6,328 nt of DNA, from assembly GCA_937891245.1 (NCBI GenBank), contig CALAGB010000139.1:1-6328 (forward strand), written 5' to 3'. The notes below the pieces were generated by a model. The model had not been told where the DNA came from. It saw only the letters and a program-made list of their open reading frames with translations, and did no database searches. Position numbers and translations under genes: made by a program. This document shows positions 1 to 5,047 of the stretch, piece by piece. How positions within the stretch are numbered: position 1 is the stretch's first letter; every line of letters begins with the position of its first letter. The DNA comes from an uncultured Thermomicrobiales bacterium (GTDB lineage Bacteria; Chloroflexota; Chloroflexia; Thermomicrobiales; Thermomicrobiaceae).

Positions 1-806
1 GGACCGTAATCGGTTACGAGCTGAGCCTGCCGAAGCTGATCGTCGCCGAAGGTTCGCTGTCACTCGACGATCTGATCGGCACCAGGCTCACCGAAACGCA
101 ACGCGTCGGCAAATACCTGCTCCTTATCTTCGATTCCCTCAGCGCCGTCGTCCATCTCAAGCTGAGCGGTCAGTTGATCGCACGCGGCAGCGACATCCCC
201 GGCTTCGCCGCCGGGCATCCGGTACCGGCCTACGACGCACTGATGCCGCATAAGTCGACCCATCTCCGGCTCGATTTCGAGGGCGACGCCCACCTCTACC
301 TCACCGATATCCGCCATTTCGCCCACGTCTGGCTCATGCCGCACGAGGCGGTGCCCGCCTACCTGCAAAGCATCAAGCTCGGCGCCGATCTCCTCTCGCC
401 GGAGTTCACCGCGAGCTATCTGGCCGAGCGACTCAAGCGTCGTTCCGCGTCCAAGATCAAGCCGGCGCTGCTCGATCAGTCGGTCATCGCCGGTGTCGGT
501 AACATCTACGCCGACGAAAGCCTCTGGCAGGCGAAGCTGCATCCGGAACAGCTCGCCGGTTCGCTCAGGCCGGCCGAGATCAAGCGGCTCTACCAGGGGA
601 TCGTCACCGCGATCGAGCTGGCGCTGCCGACCGGCGGCGCGCGCATTCTCAATACGAAGGCGCAACCGGACGTCGGCGAATTCCCCTTCGTGCACGGGCG
701 CGAGGGGCTCCCCTGTCCCCGCTGTGGCACGACGATCATCAAAACGCGCGTCAACAACCGTGGAACTTACCTTTGTCCCAAGTGCCAGCGACTGCCGAAG
801 GCGTAG
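1..806 (+). CDS. mutM: Formamidopyrimidine-DNA glycosylase (MutM/Fpg), 5' partial
   Basis: Base-excision repair enzyme that removes oxidised purines such as 8-oxoguanine and nicks the abasic site. The open frame enters from the left edge (first full codon at base 3) and gives 267 residues. By comparison with the family about 20-25 residues are missing, including the catalytic N-terminal proline. Visible landmarks, numbered in the fragment, are: the beta-hairpin lysine in GKYLLL (K37); HLKLSGQL near 51-58; the R and F of DIRHF, which fill the void left by the flipped base; the helix-two-turn-helix signature GVGNIYADE; and a C-terminal zinc finger of exact C-x2-C-x16-C-x2-C form (cysteine codons at 714, 723, 774, 783) with the conserved Arg in NRGTYLC. 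The segment between HLKLSG and DIRHF is somewhat longer than in E. coli Fpg. The stop lies 13 bases before the next gene, so co-transcription is likely. Nei/EndoVIII is less likely because the K37 hairpin and zinc finger fit Fpg. Confidence 0.95.
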   Translation, partial: TVIGYELSLPKLIVAEGSLSLDDLIGTRLTETQRVGKYLLLIFDSLSAVVHLKLSGQLIARGSDIPGFAAGHPVPAYDALMPHKSTHLRLDFEGDAHLYLTDIRHFAHVWLMPHEAVPAYLQSIKLGADLLSPEFTASYLAERLKRRSASKIKPALLDQSVIAGVGNIYADESLWQAKLHPEQLAGSLRPAEIKRLYQGIVTAIELALPTGGARILNTKAQPDVGEFPFVHGREGLPCPRCGTTIIKTRVNNRGTYLCPKCQRLPKA

Positions 807-819
807 TATCGTTTTCAGT

Positions 820-2172
820 ATGAAACGAGACATGCTGCAACCACCAACGAAAAGATACGAATCGTGGGGGCGCTATCCCCGTGTCGAGCCGTGCGGCGTC
901 ATTCCGCTCGACTGGCGCGCTGAACTGCCCGATTTCAGGGAGCTAACCGCCTCGGTGCTTCCTTACGGCTACGGCCGCAGTTACGGCGATTCGTGTCTGA
1001 ACGCGAACGGCATCCTGCTCGATACGAGCGGGCTGCGCCGTTTTATCGCCTTCGATGACGCGACCGGCGTGCTGCGCTGCGAAGCGGGTGTGCGCCTCGA
1101 CGATATTCTGAACCTCGTTGTGCCACGCGGCTGGTTTCTGCCCGTTTCGCCGGGAACCAAGTTCGTCTCGGTCGGCGGCGCCATCGCCAACGACATTCAC
1201 GGCAAGAATCATCATCAAGGCGGCACCTGGGGGCGGCATGTACGACGCTTCGAACTGGTGCGCTCCAGCGGAGAACGGCTCATCTGCTCACCGGAAGAAC
1301 ACGCCGGACTCTACCGGGCCACGATCGGCGGGCTTGGGCTGACCGGTCTCATAACCTGGGCCGAGATTCAGTTGAAGCCGATCACGAGCGCCTTCATCGA
1401 TGAAGAGCAGATCCGCTTCGAATCGCTCGACGAGTTCATGGAGCTGGCGCAGGACTCGGTCGACGACTACGAATACACCGTCGCCTGGATCGACTGCTTC
1501 GTCGAAGAGGGGCGCTACATTCGCGGCCATTTCATGCGCGGTAATCACCGCCAGGCTCCCGATCGACCGGAGGATGCCAAGCGCGCGCTGCCGCTCCTGG
1601 TGCCGTTCAACCTGCCGGGCGGCCTGCTGCTCAACGAATACACCGTGCGCGCCTTCAATACGCTCTATTACCACCGGCAGTTCGCCAAACGGGTGCGCAA
1701 GGAGATCCACTACGAGCCGTTCTTCTACCCGCTCGACACGATTCAGCATTGGAACAAGATCTACGGCGACGCTGGTTTCCTGCAATACCAGTGCGTCGTG
1801 CCGGTGGAGAACGACAACGCCGCCATTAAGGAGATCCTGAGCCGCATCCGGCGTTCGGGCGAAGGCTCGTTCTTCACCGTCTTCAAGACGTTCGGGAAGA
1901 TCGACTCGCCGGGGCTGCTCTCATTCCCGCGGCCGGGCGTCACCCTGGCGCTCGATTTCGCCTATCGCGGCGCGTCAACGCTCGACCTGCTCGAACGCCT
2001 CGATGCCGTCGTGCGTGCCGGCGGCGGCGCCGTCTATCCGGCCAAGGATGCACGCATGAGCCCCGAAAGCTTTCACGCCTTCTTCCCGGCATGGGACGAG
2101 TTTTCCGCCTTTATCGACCCCTGTTTCTCGTCGAGCTTTATTCGGCGAGTCAACGGCGAGGATGCGTCATGA
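820..2172 (+). CDS. dprE1: DprE1-like FAD-dependent polyprenyl-phospho-ribose 2-oxidase
   Basis: A 450-residue protein, close to the 461 of mycobacterial DprE1, which oxidises the C2 hydroxyl of decaprenyl-phospho-ribose. The N-terminal half is a VAO-type FAD domain with YGRSYGD near 48-54, PVSPGT and VGGAIANDIHGKNHH (H127, K129). H127 matches M. tuberculosis H132, near the FAD and substrate. The C-terminal half keeps matches to Y314 (Y303 in FFYPLD), Q336 (Q324 in FLQYQ), K367 (K356 in TVFKTFG) and K418 (K409 in PAKDAR). The segment SFPRPGVTLALDF aligns without gaps to the Cys387 region but has A377 at the cysteine and T375 at Asn385. The start at 820 has no clear Shine-Dalgarno sequence; ATG at 832 is an alternative. 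A longer upstream extension would lie inside mutM in another frame and is Arg/Ser-rich, so it was discarded. The stop overlaps the next start as ATGA. The lipid carrier and exact sugar here are inferred, not seen. Confidence 0.9.
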   Translation: MKRDMLQPPTKRYESWGRYPRVEPCGVIPLDWRAELPDFRELTASVLPYGYGRSYGDSCLNANGILLDTSGLRRFIAFDDATGVLRCEAGVRLDDILNLVVPRGWFLPVSPGTKFVSVGGAIANDIHGKNHHQGGTWGRHVRRFELVRSSGERLICSPEEHAGLYRATIGGLGLTGLITWAEIQLKPITSAFIDEEQIRFESLDEFMELAQDSVDDYEYTVAWIDCFVEEGRYIRGHFMRGNHRQAPDRPEDAKRALPLLVPFNLPGGLLLNEYTVRAFNTLYYHRQFAKRVRKEIHYEPFFYPLDTIQHWNKIYGDAGFLQYQCVVPVENDNAAIKEILSRIRRSGEGSFFTVFKTFGKIDSPGLLSFPRPGVTLALDFAYRGASTLDLLERLDAVVRAGGGAVYPAKDARMSPESFHAFFPAWDEFSAFIDPCFSSSFIRRVNGEDAS

Positions 2173-2933
2173 ATCGACGACCGCTCGTGAATCACACCGG
2201 CAGCGTACTCATCTTCGGCGCGACCTCGGCCATCGCGACCGACGTCGCCCGGCGCTTTGCCGGGGGCGGCGCCACGCTCTTTCTCGTCGGACGCTCGGCG
2301 GAGAAACTCTCGGCCCTGCGCGACGATCTGCTGGTGCGTGGCGCCGCCCGCGTCGAGACGGCCGTGGCAGATCTTACCGACATCGAGCGCCACCAGCGGG
2401 TTGTGGAAGAAGCGAAAAAGTCGCTCGGCACGCTCGACCAGGTGCTCATCGCTTATGGGGTGCTCGGCGATCAGACGGCGAGCGAAACCTCGGTCGAGAC
2501 GACGCTGCGCGATTGGCAGGTGAACGCGACGAGCACGATCGCGCTCCTGACACTCCTCGCCAACGAACTGGAGCGGCAGCGCTTCGGCACGCTGGCGGTC
2601 ATTAGCTCGGTGGCCGGTGATCGCGGCCGGCAATCGAACTACGTCTACGGCGCGGCCAAGGCGGCCCTCAGCACCTTCCTCAGCGGCCTGCGCGCTCGCT
2701 TGAGCAAAGCGAATGTGCGGGTCATCACGATCAAGCCGGGCATGGTCGATACACCGATGACGGCACATCTGAAGAAGGGTCCGCTCTTCGCCCCGCCTGA
2801 GAAGGTTGGGCAAGACATCCACCAGGCGATGCTGCGCGGTCGGTCAGTCGTCTACACCCCTGGATACTGGCGCGGCGTCATGCTTATCATCCGGCTCATT
2901 CCCGAGCCAATCTTCAAGCACCTGCCACTCTGA
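2169..2933 (+). CDS. dprE2: DprE2-like short-chain dehydrogenase (2-keto-pentose reductase)
   Basis: A 254-residue classical SDR, the same length as mycobacterial DprE2, which reduces the 2-keto intermediate made by DprE1 to give the arabino product. The nucleotide-binding loop is GATSAIA (17-23). The catalytic set is S147 in ISSVAG, Y160 and K164 in YVYGAAK, with N120 in VNA. The usual NNAG motif is replaced by AYG, as in DprE2-type proteins. KPGMVDTPMTAHLKKGPL and the C-terminal IPEPIFKHLPL closely resemble the same parts of M. tuberculosis DprE2 as I remember it, which argues against a generic SDR. The hydrophobic C-terminal stretch (about 233-245) may contact the membrane or lipid substrate. 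The start is set by the ATGA overlap with the oxidase gene and by GAGG at 2158-2161, seven bases upstream. An upstream in-frame ATG at 2091 lies inside the oxidase gene and was rejected. Translational coupling supports a two-step oxidase/reductase epimerase. Confidence 0.9.
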   Translation: MNRRPLVNHTGSVLIFGATSAIATDVARRFAGGGATLFLVGRSAEKLSALRDDLLVRGAARVETAVADLTDIERHQRVVEEAKKSLGTLDQVLIAYGVLGDQTASETSVETTLRDWQVNATSTIALLTLLANELERQRFGTLAVISSVAGDRGRQSNYVYGAAKAALSTFLSGLRARLSKANVRVITIKPGMVDTPMTAHLKKGPLFAPPEKVGQDIHQAMLRGRSVVYTPGYWRGVMLIIRLIPEPIFKHLPL

Positions 2934-2970
2934 TTCACGCCACTCGGGAGCATAGCGATCGACGGAAGGA

Positions 2971-2999
2971 TTGACATCGCCAAGTCGGGGATCTAGAAT
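2971..2999 (+). promoter_or_regulatory. Predicted sigma70-type promoter of the SRPBCC/ArsR operon
   Basis: A perfect -35 box TTGACA (2971-2976) is separated by exactly 17 bases from a -10 box TAGAAT (2994-2999, one mismatch to consensus). Transcription would start at about 3005-3008, giving a leader of roughly 77 bases before the GTG start at 3084. It lies 37 bases after the SDR stop, so it starts a new transcription unit. No terminator for the preceding operon is visible between 2934 and 2970, so read-through is possible. Confidence 0.65.
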
Positions 3000-3031
3000 A
3001 CAATCATTCGCTTGTGTAAGCGATGTATTGT
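3000..3031. promoter_or_regulatory. Interrupted palindrome at the transcription start; candidate repressor operator
   Basis: Arms are ACAAT (3000-3004) and TCGCTT (3008-3013) on the left, and AAGCGA (3018-3023) and ATTGT (3027-3031) on the right. The centre is GTGT (3014-3017), with symmetric 3-base unpaired spacers. All 11 arm positions pair. It begins directly after the -10 box and covers the predicted start site, a classic repressor position. The ArsR-type protein encoded downstream is the obvious candidate binder; this is inference. As RNA only the inner 6-bp stem with a 4-base loop would be stable. Confidence 0.5.
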
Positions 3032-3036
3032 GATTG

Positions 3037-3061
3037 GTGACCGGCAATGCTCACCGGTCAC
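3037..3061 (+). other. Leader hairpin upstream of the first SRPBCC gene
   Basis: GTGACCGG (3037-3044) and CCGGTCAC (3054-3061) form a perfect 8-bp stem with a 9-base loop. It ends ten bases before the AAAGGG ribosome-binding sequence (3071-3076). No U-tract follows, so it is not a standard terminator. It could stabilise the mRNA or affect initiation, or be a second DNA-binding palindrome. Confidence 0.4.
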
Positions 3062-3067
3062 GTGCAT

Positions 3068-3086
3068 ACGAAAGGGACGGAACGTG
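3068..3086 (+). repeat. Initiation block of SRPBCC copy 1 (direct repeat, unit 1)
   Basis: ACGAAAGG-G-ACGGAACGTG contains the Shine-Dalgarno sequence and GTG start. It matches 3653-3671 at 18 of 19 positions, although the surrounding noncoding sequences differ. It fixes the GTG as the likely start of both paralogues. Confidence 0.7.
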
Positions 3087-3560
3087 AGCGACGACATCAT
3101 GAGCACTGGGTCCAGCACATCCGTCGTGGACTCCGGCGAGCCAGCCAAAGATTTCACGGCACCCGTAACGACCGATGCCGCGCCGGAGACCGTTTTTGAT
3201 GCGCTGACCACACCGGCCGCCTTCGCGCACTGGTGGGTGCCGGCCAGCGGTGGCGGCATGCCCGGCGAAGAACTTGTCATCCATTTCGGTGAGACACGGG
3301 CAATCTTCCGCGTCAAGGAAGCCATGCCGGCTTCCCGGGTGTGCTGGGAAGTGCTCACGTGTGAGATCGAACACGACTGGGACGGAACCGAAATCAGCTT
3401 CACTCTCGCACCAATACCGGATGGCGGCACCCGCATCGACTTCCGCCACCTTGGGTTGACGCCCCAGCTCGGCTGCTTCGAGATGTGCCAGAGCGGCTGG
3501 ACGCAGGCCCTCGGCGGGCTCCTGAACTACATCGAGGGATCCAACACGGCCGGCGAGTAG
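3084..3560 (+). CDS. SRPBCC/AHSA1-domain protein, tandem copy 1
   Basis: A 158-residue START/Bet v1-like (SRPBCC) protein of the AHSA1 type, a fold with a deep hydrophobic ligand cavity. No ligand or reaction can be assigned. The first 22 residues are Ser/Asp/Gly-rich and probably disordered. Domain landmarks are the N-terminal strand and helix with ETVFDALTTPAAFAHWW (WW at 50-51), DWDGTEISF near 98-106, DGGTRIDFRH (113-122) and GLTPQLGCFEMCQSGWT (124-140), which contains C131-x3-C135. The C-terminal helix closes the cavity. The GTG start is chosen because AAAGGG lies eight to thirteen bases upstream and because the same block precedes copy 2; ATG at 3099 is the alternative. In-frame codons upstream fall in the promoter palindrome. 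About half of its residues match copy 2 in a hand alignment. It lacks a signal peptide and should be cytoplasmic. Confidence 0.85.
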   Translation: MSDDIMSTGSSTSVVDSGEPAKDFTAPVTTDAAPETVFDALTTPAAFAHWWVPASGGGMPGEELVIHFGETRAIFRVKEAMPASRVCWEVLTCEIEHDWDGTEISFTLAPIPDGGTRIDFRHLGLTPQLGCFEMCQSGWTQALGGLLNYIEGSNTAGE

Positions 3561-3567
3561 GACGTTC

Positions 3568-3591
3568 TCGCCCCACTTAAGTGTGGGGCGA
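3568..3591. other. GC-rich stem-loop between the SRPBCC paralogues
   Basis: TCGCCCCAC (3568-3576) and GTGGGGCGA (3583-3591) form a perfect 9-bp stem with loop TTAAGT. It starts eight bases after the stop of copy 1. No T-run follows on either strand, so it is a poor intrinsic terminator. Partial attenuation, 3'-end protection or an RNA-processing site would fit. The centre also holds a perfect 10-base palindrome, CACTTAAGTG (3574-3583), which could be a protein-binding site. Confidence 0.45.
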
Positions 3592-3622
3592 AACGCGTAT
3601 GAGCACATGCACGAATTGAAGC

Positions 3623-3650
3623 GGGCTGGCGATCTCGCTCAGCCCTGAGC
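3623..3650 (+). other. Two overlapping, mutually exclusive hairpins before SRPBCC copy 2
   Basis: GGGCTG (3623-3628) can pair with CAGCCC (3640-3645), with extra inner GCG/CGC pairing. Alternatively GCTCAG (3637-3642) pairs with CTGAGC (3645-3650) around CC. The two share bases 3640-3645 and so exclude each other. They end six bases before AAAGG (3656-3660). This resembles a switchable leader, but the stems are short and no conserved riboswitch class is recognised. Confidence 0.3.
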
Positions 3651-3652
3651 AG

Positions 3653-3671
3653 ACGAAAGGTACGGAACGTG
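3653..3671 (+). repeat. Initiation block of SRPBCC copy 2 (direct repeat, unit 2)
   Basis: ACGAAAGG-T-ACGGAACGTG is the second copy of the block at 3068-3086, with a single difference. It includes the Shine-Dalgarno AAAGG and the GTG start at 3669. Confidence 0.7.
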
Positions 3672-4124
3672 GCTGAGAGCATGACCACGACGTTTTCACG
3701 GGTGGACGATGGCAAGACCGATCACGACTTTCAGGCGATATTGAACTTTACGGTGTCACCGGATGACGTCTATGAGGCGGTCACCAGCCCGGCGGCGATC
3801 ACCGTTTGGTGGGTCCCCACATCCGGCATCGGCACTGTCGGTGGCGATCTTGTCTTCCGCTTCGGCGATATGAAGGCGGACATGCATGTCGAGGAGGCCG
3901 AACGACCGTCACGCGTGCAGTGGAACGTGCTCATCTGTGAGCCGATTCCCGATTGGGCCGGAACATACATCACCTTCGACATCGCCCCAGCAGGCGATGG
4001 TGGAACGCGACTCGTCTTCCGTCACTATGGTCTAACGCCGCAACTCGAATGCTTCGACATGTGCCAAAACGGTTGGACGGAGCATCTCAGCCATCTGGTT
4101 GACTATGTTGAGACCGGCGGTTAG
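3669..4124 (+). CDS. SRPBCC/AHSA1-domain protein, tandem copy 2
   Basis: A 151-residue SRPBCC protein paralogous to the preceding gene. Shared signatures are SPAAITVWWVP (WW at 47-48), DWAGTYITF, DGGTRLVFRH (110-119) and GLTPQLECFDMCQNGWT with C128-x3-C132. By hand about 68 of 130 aligned residues agree with copy 1, strongest in the C-terminal third and weakest in the N-terminal strand, so the duplication is not recent. The C-x3-C pair and the FRH motif are kept in both, which points to a shared structural or ligand role. The GTG start is supported by the duplicated initiation block; ATG at 3681 is an alternative. Spacing to copy 1 is 108 bases and holds the hairpins listed separately. No signal peptide or membrane segment is seen. 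Function is unknown; no enzymatic residues can be named with confidence. Confidence 0.85.
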   Translation: MAESMTTTFSRVDDGKTDHDFQAILNFTVSPDDVYEAVTSPAAITVWWVPTSGIGTVGGDLVFRFGDMKADMHVEEAERPSRVQWNVLICEPIPDWAGTYITFDIAPAGDGGTRLVFRHYGLTPQLECFDMCQNGWTEHLSHLVDYVETGG

Positions 4125-4171
4125 GACGACGTCGACAAGCGTCCTCTGAAGTCTGGTCTGCGAATCGTTGC

Positions 4172-4219
4172 TCCGCCCGACGAATCCGATACGGCCTTGC
4201 CAGCGGTTCGCCGGGCGGA
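4172..4219 (+). repeat. Inverted repeat in the gap before the arsR-type gene
   Basis: TCCGCCCGACGAA (4172-4184) and TTCGCCGGGCGGA (4207-4219) pair at 12 of 13 positions around a 22-base loop. It sits in the 141-base gap between SRPBCC copy 2 and the regulator gene, ending 46 bases before that start. No T-run follows. It may be a transcript structure lowering read-through, a processing site or an internal operator. The rest of the gap (4125-4265) shows no convincing promoter. Confidence 0.4.
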
Positions 4220-4265
4220 CGACAATACGCATGAACGGGAACCGGGCGAAAATACTGAGGATTCA

Positions 4266-4628
4266 ATGACAGCTTCGGCAATGAGGTCGAGCGCGGACAA
4301 TGTCAGTTCGAACACCGATGCGGTATTGCGGGCGCTGGCCGATCCCCAGCGACGGCAGATGTTGCGCTTGGTGCGAAACGACGAAGTCCCGGCCGGCGAG
4401 ATCGCGGCGCACTTCGAGATCACACAACAGGCGGTCAGCCAGCATCTGCGCGTGCTCAAACGGGCCGGGCTGGTGAGTGAGCGGCGCGAAGGCACGCGGC
4501 GCCTCTACGCGCTGCGGCCCGAGGCGCTCGAACCGGTGCGAGCGGTTCTGGAAGAGTTCTGGCCCGCCGCGCTTGATCGCTTGAAACTGATCGTCGAAGC
4601 GAACAAGGAGAACGACCAGCGTGGATGA
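4266..4628 (+). CDS. ArsR-family winged-helix transcriptional regulator (non-metal type)
   Basis: A 120-residue ArsR/SmtB-type DNA-binding protein, expected to act as a dimeric repressor. The order is helix TDAVLRALADPQRRQMLRLV (17-36), the HTH core VPAGEIAAHFEITQQAVSQHL (41-61) with recognition helix 54-68, and a basic beta-wing SERREGTRRLYAL (71-83). A C-terminal helix (89-113) probably gives the dimer interface. There is no cysteine in the whole protein, and the ELCVCDL-type metal site of arsenic/cadmium sensors is missing, so it is not a classical metal sensor. The start ATG has GAGG at 4257-4260, five bases upstream; ATG at 4281 lacks such a site. Its 3' end overlaps the next gene by 8 bases, so the two are translationally coupled. 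ArsR genes linked to AHSA1/SRPBCC genes are a known recurring arrangement. It probably controls this operon through the palindrome at 3000-3031 (inference). Confidence 0.9.
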   Translation: MTASAMRSSADNVSSNTDAVLRALADPQRRQMLRLVRNDEVPAGEIAAHFEITQQAVSQHLRVLKRAGLVSERREGTRRLYALRPEALEPVRAVLEEFWPAALDRLKLIVEANKENDQRG

Positions 4629-5037
4629 TCGATCGAGTCTGGCGCCGTTGTGTTTCGAGACGCGCATCGACGCGACGCGCGAGGAGATCTTCCCCTACTT
4701 GATCGAGTCGAGTCTGATCACCCAATGGCTCTTCGGCAACTCGGCGGAACTCCTCCCCGAGCCGGGTGGCGCCTTCGTCGTCAACACCGACGAGATGCAG
4801 GTCCGAGGCGAGTATCTCGTTGTCGAGCCACCTCATCGCGTGAGCTTCACCTGGGGCATCGTCGGGAACACCGAACTCCCGGCGGGCAGCACGACCGTCG
4901 AGATCACACTCACGGCTGAAGGCGAAGGCACGCTCGTGCAGCTCCTTCATCGCGACGTGCCGTCGAACCGGCGCGAAGACCACGCGGCCGGCTGGGTGGC
5001 GTGCCTCGACCGGCTATCGCACGCCGCCGGTCGATAG
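4621..5037 (+). CDS. SRPBCC/AHSA1-domain protein coupled to the ArsR regulator
   Basis: A 138-residue AHSA1-type SRPBCC protein. It starts with the hydrophobic strand LCFETRIDATREEIFPYL (10-27), continues through ITQWLFGNSAELLPEPGGAF, RGEYLVVEPPHRVSFTWG (62-79) and the strand TTVEITLTAEGEGTLVQLLHRDVP, and ends in the typical C-terminal helix GWVACLDRL (124-132). It lacks the FRH and C-x3-C motifs of the two upstream paralogues and belongs to a different AHSA1 branch. The GTG start lies inside the last codons of the arsR-type gene, with AAGGAG at 4605-4610, ten bases upstream. This coupling implies roughly matched production of regulator and SRPBCC protein. The SRPBCC protein may bind the ligand that the operon responds to; this is a hypothesis. 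The stop is embedded in the inverted repeat at 5011-5040. Confidence 0.88.
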   Translation: MDDRSSLAPLCFETRIDATREEIFPYLIESSLITQWLFGNSAELLPEPGGAFVVNTDEMQVRGEYLVVEPPHRVSFTWGIVGNTELPAGSTTVEITLTAEGEGTLVQLLHRDVPSNRREDHAAGWVACLDRLSHAAGR

Positions 5038-5040
5038 CCG
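5011..5040. terminator. Inverted repeat at the convergent gene ends; possible bidirectional terminator
   Basis: CGGCTATCG (5011-5019) and CGATAGCCG (5032-5040) form a perfect 9-bp stem with a 12-base loop. It spans the stop codon of the upstream SRPBCC gene and lies seven bases beyond the stop of the minus-strand peptidase gene. The position between convergent genes suits a shared terminator, but neither strand has a T-run after the stem, so efficiency is doubtful. Confidence 0.4.
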
Positions 5041-5047
5041 AGCTGAA

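Noticed and set aside
493..819. N-terminal extension of the DprE1-like frame
   Set aside because: It would overlap mutM by over 300 bases; its residues are Arg/Ser/Pro-rich, unlike the family, and family length fits a start at 820 or 832.
60..833. Long minus-strand open frame of 257 codons opposite mutM
   Set aside because: It is antisense to a well-supported glycosylase gene, rich in Arg, Glu, Gly and Asp, and resembles no known family; it is a GC-rich shadow frame.
2073..2822. Minus-strand open frame of 249 codons opposite the SDR gene
   Set aside because: It is antisense to a clear DprE2-like gene, has Arg/Ala-rich low-quality composition and no recognisable motif.
3012..3083. Upstream extension of SRPBCC copy 1
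   Set aside because: This stretch lies in the predicted leader, begins inside the palindrome, and the duplicated initiation block fixes the GTG at 3084.
4197..4226. Possible promoter TTGCCA-18-GACAAT before the regulator gene
   Set aside because: Both boxes match consensus poorly, the spacing is 18 and it overlaps the inverted repeat; not better than chance.
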